NCBI RefSeq assembly: GCF_014192055.1 | Contig: NZ_JACHXM010000013.1 | Span: forward strand, 1 to 64,000 | DNA length: 64,000 nucleotides | Reading direction: 5' to 3' | DNA from: Halomonas organivorans | GTDB taxonomy: Bacteria; Pseudomonadota; Gammaproteobacteria; Pseudomonadales; Halomonadaceae | In this document: one piece after another, positions 53,807 to 64,000 of the stretch | Layout: every line of letters begins with the position of its first letter | How positions within the stretch are numbered: position 1 is the first letter of the stretch | The notes under the pieces: model-generated | The model's database searches: none | What the model was told of the DNA's origin: nothing | What the model saw: only the letters and a program-made list of their open reading frames with translations | Made by a program: the position numbers and the translations under genes

Positions 53807-53824
53807 GTCTTAAACGATTAAGAC
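53807..53824. promoter_or_regulatory. LacI-type operator of aglE
   Basis: GTCTTAAACGATTAAGAC: 7-bp inverted arms about a central CG with one asymmetric base pair on each side, 74 bp before the aglE ATG. It probably binds AglR. Confidence 0.75.
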
Positions 53825-53987
53825 ATGGCGCTCAGTTAAGCGACGCCGGCACGGCTGTGCAACCTAGACTTTCGTCGTGAGCACGTCGCCACGAGGCGGC
53901 TTGATCTTGTTTGTTTACTATTTTTGACGCGATTTTTTGCGAGTTTTAGACGTAAGTCGTGTTTTTGTTACGTCATATTGTGACTAA

Positions 53988-55619
<1,632 letters not shown>

Positions 55620-55655
55620 CCGCGACCCGTCTGGCCAAGCGCTGTTTCGATGCTT

Positions 55656-55679
55656 GCCCGCGACCCCAGGGTCGCGGGC
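55656..55679 (+). terminator. Intrinsic terminator after the porin gene
   Basis: A perfect 11-bp stem (55656-55666 and 55669-55679) with a minimal CA loop, followed by GTTTTGTT, 36 bp after the porin stop. Confidence 0.85.
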
Positions 55680-55752
55680 GTTTTGTTGCGTGACGCAGTC
55701 GCCCCCGCCGTGCTGCTGGGTGGGCCTGGAAAGACGGCAGCGTGAAGTGGCC

Positions 55753-56679
55753 TTACAGCGACAGCAGGAACAGGATCAGCGGGGGAGACAGCAGCGACAG
55801 GATGAAGCCGCTGACCACCGCCACCGGGACGCAGCTCACCCCGCCATGCTGCTGGATCACCGGCAGCGTGAAGTCCATGGAGGTGGCGCCGCCGTAGCCG
55901 ATGGCCAGCGCCGCGTGGCGGTGGATCACCAGCGGAATCAGCACGAAGGCCAGCAGTTCACGGCCCAGGTCGTTGAAGAAGGCCACGCCGCCGAGCAGTG
56001 GCCCGAGCTCGTCGCCGATCAGGATCCCGGACAGCGAGTACCAGCCGAAGCCGGCGGCCATCGCCAGCCCTTCGTTCCAGCGCAGATCGAGCAGCGGGGC
56101 GGCCGCGAGGCCGCCGATCAGCGAGCTCGCCGCCAGGGTACTGGCAATGGCCAGGCCGAAGCGGTTGAGCAGGATCTGCTTGAGCGGCATGCCCGAGTTT
56201 CTGAGCTGGCAGCCGATCAGCACCAGCAGCGCATAGAGCACCCACTCCGAGAGGCGCTCGGCCCAGCCGAACAGCGGCTCGCCCAGGACCTGGCCCGCCG
56301 CCAGGCCGAGCAGCATGCCGCCCATCACGACCCCGACCAGTGACAGCGAGCCGGCCATGGCGGCCAGCTTGCTGGTGGGGGCGCCGGCCACGGAACGGGC
56401 GGGCTCCACCGGCAGGCGCAGCCGGTGCGACAGCCAGCCCAGCGCGACGAGATTGCACGCCGATGTCATGGCCAGCAGGATCAGCGCCTGGCTACCGAGG
56501 CGGGCAAACTGACCGCCGAGATCGTCGAGCCCGGCCAGGCTCACGCCCATCAGCAGCAGGATGGCGTAGATCGAGGCGTTCACGCCGCGGTTGATCCACG
56601 CCATCACGCCGTCATGGCGGATCCGAACCAGGTAGCCCAGTATCAGCGGCAGCAGCACGATCAGCAGTCCGGTGAGCAT
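55753..56679 (-). CDS. lysO: Lysine exporter LysO (YbjE) family protein
   Basis: A 308-residue inner-membrane protein of the DUF340/LysO family with about eight membrane segments. Landmarks are VNASIYAILLLMGVSLAGLDDL, AERLSEWVLYALLVLIGCQLRNSG, AMAAGFGWYSLSGILIGDELGP and YGGATSMDFTLPVIQQHGG. E. coli LysO exports L-lysine and thialysine. It is transcribed alone, convergent with the porin gene, and no RNA switch was recognised in the 84 bp upstream. Confidence 0.88.
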   Translation of the reverse strand: MLTGLLIVLLPLILGYLVRIRHDGVMAWINRGVNASIYAILLLMGVSLAGLDDLGGQFARLGSQALILLAMTSACNLVALGWLSHRLRLPVEPARSVAGAPTSKLAAMAGSLSLVGVVMGGMLLGLAAGQVLGEPLFGWAERLSEWVLYALLVLIGCQLRNSGMPLKQILLNRFGLAIASTLAASSLIGGLAAAPLLDLRWNEGLAMAAGFGWYSLSGILIGDELGPLLGGVAFFNDLGRELLAFVLIPLVIHRHAALAIGYGGATSMDFTLPVIQQHGGVSCVPVAVVSGFILSLLSPPLILFLLSL

Positions 56680-56763
56680 GCGAGAGTCCCTTCTCCACTC
56701 GAGACCGCCGGCGGCGGTCGAAAAACCGGCTACTCTAGCATGTCCCGCGCGGCGGGTAAGGCC

Positions 56764-57417
56764 TCAGGGCGTCGACAGCTCGGTGAGGGTCAGTCGGCTG
56801 CGCCGGCGCCCGTCGCGATAGTACTCCATGCCCAGCAGCAGGCCGGGATGCTGGACGTCGAAATCGAGAACCAGGCGGCGGTCGTCCTTGTCGGGCTCGA
56901 CCAGCGATACCCGCACCGCCTCGAAGCGACCCGCCGGCAGGCTGACGTCCTCTCGCCCCAGCACCCTGAAGTCGATCCTTTCCTCGCGCCCGCGGTGGTC
57001 GCGATAGCGTAGTCGGCCCGTTTCCCGGGGGGCGTCGTCGATGGCACGAACCGCCAGGGCCACCAGGGCGCTCTGGCGATCGGGCAGCGGGGCGAGGTCG
57101 CTGCTATCCAGGGAATAGGCGCGGCGAATCCCCAGCAGCGAGTAGCCGGCGGCGTAGTGCAACGAGCGGATCCGATCGTCGTCGAGCCGGAATCGTCCCC
57201 ACTCGTGACCGCTGGCGCCGGGCAGGCTGGCGCTCATCTCGCTTTGCCAGTGCCCGGCATCGTGACTGAGGCGGTGGCGGATGTCGGCGTCCGGCCAGCC
57301 GGCCACCTCGAGGTGGTAGCGGGCGCTGAAGGCCTGCGGCTGGGGGGCCGCCAGGGCGGGCATGGCCAGCGTCATCAGTGCCAGCCAGCCGAAGCGGCGC
57401 AGGACGGGAATGCGCAT
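56764..57417 (-). CDS. DUF3108 exported protein
   Basis: A 217-residue periplasmic protein with a Sec signal (RRFGWLALMTLAMPALAAPQ). The DUF3108 fold is evident in FSARYHLEVAGW, RSLHYAAGYSLLGIRRAY, IDFRVLGREDVSLPAGRFEAVRVSL and HPGLLLGMEYYRDGRRRSRLTLTEL. Its function is not known; the fold suggests lipid or envelope-associated binding. ATG 57417 starts the signal peptide and has AAGG upstream, while the in-frame upstream start at 57465 would spoil the signal. Confidence 0.82.
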   Translation of the reverse strand: MRIPVLRRFGWLALMTLAMPALAAPQPQAFSARYHLEVAGWPDADIRHRLSHDAGHWQSEMSASLPGASGHEWGRFRLDDDRIRSLHYAAGYSLLGIRRAYSLDSSDLAPLPDRQSALVALAVRAIDDAPRETGRLRYRDHRGREERIDFRVLGREDVSLPAGRFEAVRVSLVEPDKDDRRLVLDFDVQHPGLLLGMEYYRDGRRRSRLTLTELSTP

Positions 57418-57576
57418 GGGGATGCCTTCGAAGGGAGTGACTGCCTTGAGAGCCCCGTAGGCCATCCCGGGTTCCCGCCTGTCATGGCCGATTCATCGAT
57501 GGCGGGCTAGGCTGCCCTGGCAGGACCCGCTTTCCCACTCAACGTCGCTTGCCCACTCAACCTCGAGGAGACTTCC

Positions 57577-58134
57577 ATGGCCAGCTTGCTGCTCATCGCC
57601 GGCGACTTCGTCGAAGACTACGAGATCATGGTGCCCTTTCAGGCCCTTCAGGCCATGGGCCATCGCGTCGATGCGGTGTGCCCGGACAAGCGCGAGGGGG
57701 ATCGCATCCGCACCGCCATCCACGACTTCGAGGGCGACCAGACCTACACCGAGAAGCCGGGTCACGACTTCATCCTCAATGCTACCTTCGCCGAGATGGC
57801 CCTCGATGACTACGACGGCCTGGTGATTCCCGGCGGCCGGGCGCCGGAATACCTGCGCCTGGACGAGCGGGTGCTGGAGCTGGTGCGCCACTTCTTCGAC
57901 CATGACAAGCCGGTGGCGGCCATCTGTCACGGTGCCCAACTGCTGGCCGCCGCGGTCTCGCTCGATGGTTGGCGTGTCTCCGCTTACCCGGCCTGCGCGC
58001 CGGAGGTGCACCTGGCCGGCGGCGACTTCGTCGAGATCGCCGTCGACCAGGCGATCGTCAGCGGCAAGCTGGTCACCGCGCCGGCCTGGCCGGCGCACCC
58101 GGCCTGGCTGGCACGCTTCCACGAACTCCTGTAG
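57577..58134 (+). CDS. DJ-1/PfpI-family protein
   Basis: A 185-residue cytoplasmic protein of the DJ-1/PfpI superfamily. The nucleophile elbow [13 protein letters not shown] places the reactive cysteine at C117 with H118 beside it, and the acidic partner is in [16 protein letters not shown]. The length and [17 protein letters not shown] match the PfpI/YhbO branch, linked to glyoxal and glycation damage. GAGGAG lies 7 bases before ATG 57577. It ends 5 bp from the convergent pncB stop. Confidence 0.88.
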   Translation: MASLLLIAGDFVEDYEIMVPFQALQAMGHRVDAVCPDKREGDRIRTAIHDFEGDQTYTEKPGHDFILNATFAEMALDDYDGLVIPGGRAPEYLRLDERVLELVRHFFDHDKPVAAICHGAQLLAAAVSLDGWRVSAYPACAPEVHLAGGDFVEIAVDQAIVSGKLVTAPAWPAHPAWLARFHELL

Positions 58135-58139
58135 GTCGC

Positions 58140-59486
58140 TCAGCCGCCTCGCGTCTGCCGTTCGAGCGCCTCCGACAGCGTGATCGGATAGTCGCTCTCG
58201 CCGTGGGCGAGCCGGCGCAGCGAGGCCGGTAGATGTGCGAGGGCCTCGACGACCCGCTCGCGAGCGGCCTGGGCGGCAGCCATCGCCTCCGGTGCCGCTT
58301 CGCCGCGTACCACGCAGGGGTGCAGCAGCGGGGTCGCTCCGTCGACGTGCTCGTCGCGGCCGGCGATGGTGTCGCCGATATAGTGGCCGTGGGCATCGTG
58401 GCGGCGAAATACCTGCTTGCGGCCGGGCAGGTTGACCTTGCCCGTGGAGTGCTTGATCCGCGGCGTGCCGGCGTACTCGACCAGCTTGTAGGAGAGATCG
58501 ATGACCGGGGCGTCGGCCGCCACGCCGAGCTGGGTGCCGACGCCGAAGGCATCGATCGGCGCGCCGTTCGTCAGCAGTGATGCGATGCCGTGCTCGTCGA
58601 GGCCGCTGCTGGCGACGATCCGTATCCGGTCATGGCCGGCCGCGTCGAGCAGTGCCCGGGCGCCGTGGGCCAGCTCGCCCAGATCGCCGGAGTCCAGCCT
58701 GATGGCATCGATCGAGAGCCCGGGCTCGTCGCGCATCAGCTCGATCACCGTCTTCACCCCCTCGAGGGTGTCGTGGGTATCCACCAGCAAGGTAGTGCCC
58801 GGATAGTGGCGAGCGAAGGCGCGGAACGCCTCGCGCTCGCTGTCGTGGGCCAGCACGTAGCTGTGGGCCATGGTGCCGTTGAGCGCCAGGTCATGGCGCA
58901 GCCCGCCCAGCACGTTGCTGGTGCCGGCGAGCCCCGCCGCGCGATAGGCGCGCACCCCGCGCACCGCGGCGTCCACGCCGTGCATGCGGCGCAGGCCGAA
59001 GTCCACCACCGGCCGACCCCGCGCGGCCATCACGAGGCGCACCGCCTTGGAGGCCAGCACCGTCTCGAGCTGCACCAGGTTCATGATCAGGCTTTCGAGC
59101 AGCTGTGCCTGGGCGATGGGCGCGTCCACTTCCAACAGCGGCTCGTTGGCGAATACCGGCGTGCCCTCGGGCAGCGTCCAGATGTCGCCCTCGAAGCGCC
59201 AGTTGGCCAGCCAGTCGAGGAAGGCGGTCTCGAGGTGATCGACCTCGGCGAGCCGCTCGAGGATGCGGTCGGTGAAGCGCAGGCGGCTGACGCGTTCGGC
59301 GGCATATTGCTGGCCACAGGCGAGCATGAAGCGCCGCTCCGGCGGCAGCCGGCGGAAGAACAGGCTGAAGGTGGCCGGCTTCGCCATGCCCTCCTTCCAG
59401 TAGGCCTGGGTCATGGTCAGCTGGTAGAGGTCGGTGAGCAGCACCAGCTCGTCGTCGTCGACGGTCAGGGGCGCGATCTGGCTCAT
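58140..59486 (-). CDS. pncB: Nicotinate phosphoribosyltransferase
   Basis: A 448-residue cytoplasmic enzyme that makes nicotinate mononucleotide from nicotinate, PRPP and ATP in NAD salvage. Landmarks are LLTDLYQLTMTQAYWKEGM at the N-terminus, RPVVDFGLRRMHG with the modifiable His, GTMAHSYVLAH, TTLLVDTHDTLEGVKT and IRLDSGDLGELA followed by GVGTQLGVAADAP. Its start overlaps the pncA stop by 4 bp, so the two are translated together. Confidence 0.92.
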   Translation of the reverse strand: MSQIAPLTVDDDELVLLTDLYQLTMTQAYWKEGMAKPATFSLFFRRLPPERRFMLACGQQYAAERVSRLRFTDRILERLAEVDHLETAFLDWLANWRFEGDIWTLPEGTPVFANEPLLEVDAPIAQAQLLESLIMNLVQLETVLASKAVRLVMAARGRPVVDFGLRRMHGVDAAVRGVRAYRAAGLAGTSNVLGGLRHDLALNGTMAHSYVLAHDSEREAFRAFARHYPGTTLLVDTHDTLEGVKTVIELMRDEPGLSIDAIRLDSGDLGELAHGARALLDAAGHDRIRIVASSGLDEHGIASLLTNGAPIDAFGVGTQLGVAADAPVIDLSYKLVEYAGTPRIKHSTGKVNLPGRKQVFRRHDAHGHYIGDTIAGRDEHVDGATPLLHPCVVRGEAAPEAMAAAQAARERVVEALAHLPASLRRLAHGESDYPITLSEALERQTRGG

Positions 59487-60058
59487 GAGCGTGTCTGGAC
59501 CGTGGCGCCCGCTTCGGCGAAGGCGGCCCGGCAGTCCTCCACTGCCCCGGGATCCACCGCCGCGCTGAGCGACTCGAGCAGCAGGGTCGTGAAGCCCTCC
59601 CGGGAGGCTTCCAGTACCGTGGCCCGAACGCAGACGTCCAGTGCCAGGCCGCAGACGATCACTCGCTCGATGCCGCGTTCGCGCAGATAGCCGGCCAGGC
59701 CGGTGCCGTCGAAGGCGGAGTAGGCGTCGGCGTCGAAGGCGCAGGCCTTGCTGACCCGCAGGGTCGAGTCGTCGAGGTCGAGGTCGGGATGGAAGGCCGC
59801 CCCGGGAGTGTCCTGGACGCAGTGCACCGGCCAGGGGCCGCCACGATGGGCGAAGCTGACGTGATCGATGGGATGCCAGTCCCGGGAGGCGACGACCGGG
59901 GCGTCGGCCGCCCGGGCGGCGGCGATCTCGGCATTGATACCGGCCACCAGGGCGTTGCCGCCGGCGACGGCCAGGGCGCCGCCTTCGCAGAAGTCGTTCT
60001 GCATGTCCACCACCAGCAGCGCGTCTCCGGGGCCGTAGTTCACCTGGGCATGATGCAT
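59483..60058 (-). CDS. pncA: Nicotinamidase
   Basis: A 191-residue cytoplasmic amidase turning nicotinamide into nicotinate for PncB. The triad is seen as Asp in LLVVDMQNDFCEGG, Lys in LRVSKACAFD, and the nucleophile Cys in GLALDVCVRATVLEA; the metal ligands are in SRDWHPIDHVSF. GAAGGAGGAACG lies before its ATG at 60058. It forms a two-gene NAD salvage operon with pncB. Confidence 0.93.
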   Translation of the reverse strand: MHHAQVNYGPGDALLVVDMQNDFCEGGALAVAGGNALVAGINAEIAAARAADAPVVASRDWHPIDHVSFAHRGGPWPVHCVQDTPGAAFHPDLDLDDSTLRVSKACAFDADAYSAFDGTGLAGYLRERGIERVIVCGLALDVCVRATVLEASREGFTTLLLESLSAAVDPGAVEDCRAAFAEAGATVQTRS

Positions 60059-60152
60059 CGCGTTCCTCCTTCGAGGTCGGTGATTGCTTCCCTTCAGCGT
60101 ATGCCCTGAGCCGGCGTTAGTGTAGGGGAGGGGCTGCCGAGCTTGGGGATGT

Positions 60153-61088
60153 CTAGTAGCCGGCGTCGGGATCGATGGTCTCCACCGGCTCCCCGGCCTC
60201 CATGGCGCGCAGCGCCTCGGCTACCTGGTCCAGCGCCTCGCCGAGCGGCGTAGGGCCGGCCATGTGCGGGGTGACCAGCACCCGCGGGTGCGACCACAGC
60301 GGGCTCGATGCCGGTAGCGGCTCCTCGGGAAAGGCGTCGAGCAGGGCCCCGCGCAGTCGTCCCTCCGCCTCGCCGTCGCCGAGTGCTTCGAGCAGTGCGG
60401 CTTCGTCGATCAGGCTGCCGCGCCCCGGGTTGATCAGGCTGGCGCCCTCGGGCAGGGCGCCCAGGGACTCGGCGTCGATGATCTGACGGGTCGCCGGCGT
60501 GTCGGGCAGCAGCAGGACCAGGCTTTTCACTCTGGGCAGCAGCTCTCGCAAGCCGTCGTCGCCATGATGACAGGCCACGCCGGGCAAGGTCTTGGGCGAC
60601 CGGCTCCAGCCGTGCACCGGGAAGCCGTCATCGGCCAGGGTCTGCGCCACGCGGGCACCGATGGCCCCCAGCCCCAGCACGCCAACGCGCCATTCGGCCT
60701 TGTCGGTCGCCGGCAGCTCGCACCATTCGGCGCGGGACTGCTGGCGGCGGTAGCGGTCGAAGTCGCGCTGGAAGTGCATGACCCCATAGCGCACGTAGTC
60801 GGCGATGGGGCCGGCCATGCCGGCATCGCGCAGCTTGACGATAGGCACGCCGCGGGGCAGGGCGGGATTGTTCAACAGGGCGTCGACGCCGGCGCCCAGG
60901 TTGACGATGCCCTTGAGCTGCGTGAGCTCGCCGAGCAGCTCGGCGGAGGGCTTCCAGGCCGCCAGGTAGTCGGCCCGGTGGCGGGCGGCGGCCGGGGCCG
61001 CGCTGGTGATGATCTCGGCCTCGGGCAGGCGCTCGGCCAGGGCCTTGCGCCAGGCCTCGGCGGCGTCGGTATGGACCAGTACTCGCAT
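60153..61088 (-). CDS. ghrA: Glyoxylate/hydroxypyruvate reductase A-like D-2-hydroxyacid dehydrogenase
   Basis: A 311-residue NAD(P)-dependent dehydrogenase. The Rossmann fold has VGVLGLGAIGARVAQTLADDGFPVHGWSRSPK in parts; catalytic residues lie in LINPGRGSLIDE (Arg), FPEEPLPASSPLW (Glu) and VLVTPHMAGPT (His). The length and WSRSPK loop match GhrA, which reduces glyoxylate and hydroxypyruvate. It starts 13 bp after the enuR stop, so it shares an operon with the ectoine regulator, an unusual partner. Confidence 0.88.
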   Translation of the reverse strand: MRVLVHTDAAEAWRKALAERLPEAEIITSAAPAAARHRADYLAAWKPSAELLGELTQLKGIVNLGAGVDALLNNPALPRGVPIVKLRDAGMAGPIADYVRYGVMHFQRDFDRYRRQQSRAEWCELPATDKAEWRVGVLGLGAIGARVAQTLADDGFPVHGWSRSPKTLPGVACHHGDDGLRELLPRVKSLVLLLPDTPATRQIIDAESLGALPEGASLINPGRGSLIDEAALLEALGDGEAEGRLRGALLDAFPEEPLPASSPLWSHPRVLVTPHMAGPTPLGEALDQVAEALRAMEAGEPVETIDPDAGY

Positions 61089-61101
61089 GCGGTGTGCTCC
61101 C

Positions 61102-62508
61102 CTAGTAGACGATCTGCATCATCGGTGGCGGCGCCTCGTCGAGCATGGCCGCGAGGCGTGACAGGGCGTCCTCGAGACGCTCGAGGTCCGGCTCGGCGCC
61201 GAGACTCAGGCGGATACGTCGAGGCGCCGGGGTCTGCTCGACCATGAAGGGAATGGCGGTGGTGATGGCCACGCCCTCCTGCTCGGCCTGCTGTTGCAGC
61301 TCCTCGGCTCGCCAGGCGGCGGGCAGCGACAGCCACAGGTGCAGGCTGGAGGGCCGGGCGGAGAATTCGTGCTCGCCGAACGAGCGCGCCGCCAGGCGCT
61401 GGCGTTCGGCCAGCAGCTCGCGCTGTTCAGCGCCCAATCTCTCCAGGGTGCCGTCGGCGATCCAGGCGTCGGCCAGTTCGAAGACCAGCGGGGTGGCCAT
61501 CCAACTGGTCGCGCGCATGCGCGGCAGCGTGTGGTGCAGCTGCCCCCGCGGCACGCTGAGGTAGCCGGCCCTCAGCCCGGGAAGGGCAACCTTGGTCAGG
61601 CTGGTGACGTGAAAGCACAGGTGCGGCAGGCGGGCGGCCAGCGGCGTCAGCCCAGGCGGCTCGAGCAGTGCGTGGACGTCGTCCTCGATCAGCCATACGC
61701 CGTGATGGTCGAGTACGCGAGCCACGGCGTCACGGCGGGCCTCATCCATGGTGGCGCCGGTGGGGTTGAGCTGGGTGGGCGTCAGGCACACGGCTCGCGG
61801 ACGCAGGCGCCGGCAGGCCAGGTCGAGGGCCTCGGGGATCACCCCGCGATCGTCGATGGCCACGCCGCGCAGCTGGAAGCCCAGCGTCCGCGACAGGGCG
61901 ATCAGCCCGTGATCGGTCAGCGCCTCGGTCAGCACCATGTCGCCGTGCTGGACCACCGTGGAGATGGCCAGCATCAGGCCATGGGCGGCGCCGTTGCACA
62001 GCACTCGGTCATCGGGTCCGCCGGGCACCCCGAGCCGCTCGTCGAGCCATTGGCTGGCGCGCTCGCGTTGGTGAACCAGTCCGGCGATGGGGCGGTTGGC
62101 GGAGACCACTTCGGGCCTAGCCTGCTCGGCAAGCACCGCCAGCGTCTCGCGAAAGCGCAGGTGATGGCTCGGCGGACAGACCGGGTGGGCGATCGACAGG
62201 TCGACCAGCTGGCTTTCCTGGCGTGGTTCCTGCCCGTGCAGGTAAGCCGATTCCCGGGCGTCGTCGAGGGCGTTGATCCAGGTACCGCTGCCGACTCGCG
62301 ACTGTACCAGGCCCATCTTCTCGGCCTGTGCATAGGCCCGCGAAACGGTCTGCACGCTGACGCCCAGGGTCTCGGCGAGACGGCGGTGGGGCGGCAACCG
62401 CGTGCCCGGCACGAGCTCCCCCTGGCGGATGGCCTGCGACAGGGCGCGGGCGATGGCCAGGTACTTGGGACCGGTGTCCGTCAGATAGGGCGCAAGATCG
62501 ATTGTCAT
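61102..62508 (-). CDS. enuR: MocR/GabR-type PLP-dependent regulator EnuR of ectoine catabolism
   Basis: A 468-residue regulator: an N-terminal GntR winged helix (about 12-80, LPPHRRLAETLGVSVQTVSRAYAQAE) joined to an aminotransferase-like domain (about 110-460). The PLP lysine is K306 in HVTSLTKVALPGLRAGYL, close to the known EnuR lysine K302 of Ruegeria. EnuR binds ectoine breakdown products (alpha-acetyl-diaminobutyrate or diaminobutyrate) through PLP to derepress catabolism. It is divergent from doeA, with a long inverted repeat between them. Confidence 0.88.
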   Translation of the reverse strand: MTIDLAPYLTDTGPKYLAIARALSQAIRQGELVPGTRLPPHRRLAETLGVSVQTVSRAYAQAEKMGLVQSRVGSGTWINALDDARESAYLHGQEPRQESQLVDLSIAHPVCPPSHHLRFRETLAVLAEQARPEVVSANRPIAGLVHQRERASQWLDERLGVPGGPDDRVLCNGAAHGLMLAISTVVQHGDMVLTEALTDHGLIALSRTLGFQLRGVAIDDRGVIPEALDLACRRLRPRAVCLTPTQLNPTGATMDEARRDAVARVLDHHGVWLIEDDVHALLEPPGLTPLAARLPHLCFHVTSLTKVALPGLRAGYLSVPRGQLHHTLPRMRATSWMATPLVFELADAWIADGTLERLGAEQRELLAERQRLAARSFGEHEFSARPSSLHLWLSLPAAWRAEELQQQAEQEGVAITTAIPFMVEQTPAPRRIRLSLGAEPDLERLEDALSRLAAMLDEAPPPMMQIVY

Positions 62509-62575
62509 GATGCAATAAAGCCTTTGACCGCCGGCCGATCGGGAGTGCTAGTATCGGCATTGAGACATTGACTGA

Positions 62576-62613
62576 AATTGTCATGAATTATGATAGAAGA
62601 TGTCATGACAATT
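62576..62613. promoter_or_regulatory. Candidate EnuR operator between enuR and doeA
   Basis: Perfect 11-bp inverted arms AATTGTCATGA (62576-62586) and TCATGACAATT (62603-62613), 16-base spacer, in the 209-bp divergent promoter. MocR-type regulators usually need repeated sites. It lies 68-142 bp from both starts. Confidence 0.65.
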
Positions 62614-62717
62614 CAAACGGCCCCTCGCGTGGCCGGCAAGTCCGCCTTGGGCCCCGGCCGCCTCCCAGGACAGGAGACGCCCGGGATCGGTGATGTGATC
62701 GTTGGACGAGCGATTTC

Positions 62718-63917
62718 ATGATTCAGGTTTCCCTGCCTTTCACTCGCGAAGAATATGCCGGCCGACTCTGGAAAGTCCGTGCCGAGATGGCGAGCCGGGG
62801 CATCGACGTGCTGATCATCAGTGACCCTTCGAACATGGCCTGGCTGACCGGCTATGACGGTTGGTCCTTCTATGTGCACCAGTGCGTGCTGCTGGGGCTG
62901 GAGGGCGAGCCGGTGTGGTATGGCCGGCGCATGGATGCCAACGGGGCGCTGCGCACCTGCTGGATGGACCCGGATAACATCACCTACTACCCGGATTACT
63001 ACGTGCAGAATCCGGACATGCATCCCATGGAGTACCTGGCCCAGTCGATCATGCCGGATCGCGGCTGGCACGAGGGCGTGGTGGGCATGGAGATGGACAA
63101 CTACTACTTCTCGGCCAAGGCCTACCAGTCGCTGCTGCGCGAGCTGCCGCATGCCCGCTTCATGGACGCCAATGCCCTGGTCAACTGGTGTCGAGCGATC
63201 AAGTCGGCCCAGGAAGTCGAGTACATGCGCATTGCCGCGAAGATCGTCGAGGGCATGCATTCGCGAATCCTCGAGGTGATCGAGCCGGGGCTGCCCAAGA
63301 GCAAGCTGGTGTCGGAGATCTACCGCGTCGGCATCGAGGGCTGGAAGGACGAGAACGGCAAGGTCTTCGGTGGCGACTACCCGGCCATCGTGCCGATGCT
63401 GCCCACCGGCAAGGACGCTGCCGCGCCTCACCTGACCTGGGACGACACCCCGTTCCGCGAGGGCGAAGGCACCTTCTTCGAGATCGCCGGGGTGTTCAAG
63501 CGCTATCACGCGCCCATGTCGCGCACCGTCTTCCTGGGAAGGCCGCCAGCGGAGTTCGTGCGCGCCGAGTCGGCGCTGCTCGAGGGCATCGAGAACGGTC
63601 TCGAGGTCGCCAAGCCCGGCAATCGCACCGCCGACATCGCCATGGCGCTGGGCGCGGCCATGGACAAGTACGGCTTCGACCGGGGCGGGGCACGCTGTGG
63701 CTATCCCATCGGCATCAGCTACCCCCCTGACTGGGGCGAGCGCACCATGAGCCTGCGTCCTTCCGACGAGACCATCCTCGAGCCGGGCATGACCTTCCAC
63801 TTCATGCCGGGCCTGTGGGTCGAGGACTGGGGCCTGGAAATCACCGAGAGCATCCTGATCACCGAGACCGGCTGCGAGACGCTGGCCGACTTCCCCCGCC
63901 AGCTGTTCGTCAAGTAA
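62718..63917 (+). CDS. doeA: Ectoine hydrolase DoeA
   Basis: A 399-residue cytoplasmic enzyme of the M24 (creatinase/prolidase-like) fold that opens the ectoine ring to give N-acetyl-diaminobutyrate. Typical segments are MIQVSLPFTREEYAGRLWKVR, GIDVLIISDPSNMAWLTGYDGWSFY, DNITYYPDYYVQNPDMHPMEYL, KSAQEVEYMRIAAKIVEGMH and GYPIGISYPPDWGERTMSLR. ATG 62718 follows a weak GGACGAG. It is directly followed by doeB and divergent from enuR. Confidence 0.94.
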   Translation: MIQVSLPFTREEYAGRLWKVRAEMASRGIDVLIISDPSNMAWLTGYDGWSFYVHQCVLLGLEGEPVWYGRRMDANGALRTCWMDPDNITYYPDYYVQNPDMHPMEYLAQSIMPDRGWHEGVVGMEMDNYYFSAKAYQSLLRELPHARFMDANALVNWCRAIKSAQEVEYMRIAAKIVEGMHSRILEVIEPGLPKSKLVSEIYRVGIEGWKDENGKVFGGDYPAIVPMLPTGKDAAAPHLTWDDTPFREGEGTFFEIAGVFKRYHAPMSRTVFLGRPPAEFVRAESALLEGIENGLEVAKPGNRTADIAMALGAAMDKYGFDRGGARCGYPIGISYPPDWGERTMSLRPSDETILEPGMTFHFMPGLWVEDWGLEITESILITETGCETLADFPRQLFVK

Positions 63918-63927
63918 GGAGCACCCC

Positions 63928-64000
63928 ATGAGCAAGCGACCCAGCCCCATCTCTGCTACCGTCGACTTCGAGGCCGAGGGCGTCCAGCACGGCTTTCTGA
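63928..64000 (+). CDS. doeB: DoeB, N-alpha-acetyl-diaminobutyrate deacetylase (5' part only)
   Basis: The first 24 codons after AAGGAG (63916-63921) and ATG 63928, open to the window edge. The start MSKRPSPISATVDFEAEGVQ and the position 10 bp after doeA fit DoeB, which removes the acetyl group from the DoeA product. Too short to show its metal ligands. Confidence 0.75.
   Translation, partial: MSKRPSPISATVDFEAEGVQHGFL

Overview
The window is about 64 kb of GC-rich DNA from a Halomonas-like gammaproteobacterium (family Halomonadaceae). Three things support this. The alpha-glucosidase closely matches, from memory, the Halomonas GH13_23 enzyme, with catalytic residues at the same numbers (D202, E271, D333). 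An ectoine-degradation start (enuR, doeA, doeB) sits at the right edge. Solute-handling genes typical of halophiles are present: a BetT-type BCCT carrier, two TRAP systems and a TeaD-like UspA protein. No rRNA, tRNA, intact transposase or CRISPR array was seen.

Left part (1-16 kb). The end of a pyruvate kinase gene is followed by a GntR/FCD regulator. Next is a divergent sugar cluster. On the minus strand it carries a Gfo/Idh/MocA oxidoreductase, a TIM-barrel isomerase and an MFS carrier. On the plus strand it carries a second, exported TIM-barrel protein, a GMC oxidoreductase with its Tat-signal small subunit, a DUF1080 hydrolase and a LacI regulator. This set fits oxidation of glycosides to 3-keto-glycosides and their cleavage. 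Two identical LacI-type palindromes lie 210 bp apart in the divergent promoter. The lacI gene has been split and re-made: a truncated copy (9372) and an intact copy (13622) share a 242-bp direct repeat. The repeats bracket about 4 kb of AT-richer DNA that encodes a cysteine-rich unknown protein and a pair of M16 peptidase-like proteins, one active and one inactive.

Middle (16-45 kb). A Tsx-like porin is followed by a DctPQM TRAP operon, a macrodomain protein, and a TAXI-type TRAP system with a UspA protein. A membrane protein (DUF2189) precedes a periplasmic protein coupled to a hybrid histidine kinase. Then comes a nosP / NahK-like kinase / LuxR response regulator / aldehyde dehydrogenase block that resembles, from memory, the Pseudomonas nosP-nahK and ethanol-oxidation region. 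A LysR/cupin pair, creA, a DOPA-dioxygenase-like gene, an HD-GYP protein, a BCCT transporter behind a BetI-like operator, and a Spy-like chaperone follow. LysE and AraC genes come next, then a BaeSR two-component system. Spy and baeS share an 11-bp-phased GTGCAA repeat upstream, a probable BaeR site.

Right part (45-64 kb). An agl operon for alpha-glucosides (aglE, F, G, A, K, a second aglE paralogue, and aglR) is divergent from a ScrY/LamB-like porin with matching LacI-type operators. LysO, DUF3108, a DJ-1/PfpI protein, NAD salvage genes (pncA, pncB), ghrA and enuR follow. The window closes with doeA and the first codons of doeB.

Overall this is a nutrient-uptake and osmolyte-turnover region in which most catabolic blocks carry their own regulator and visible operator sites.
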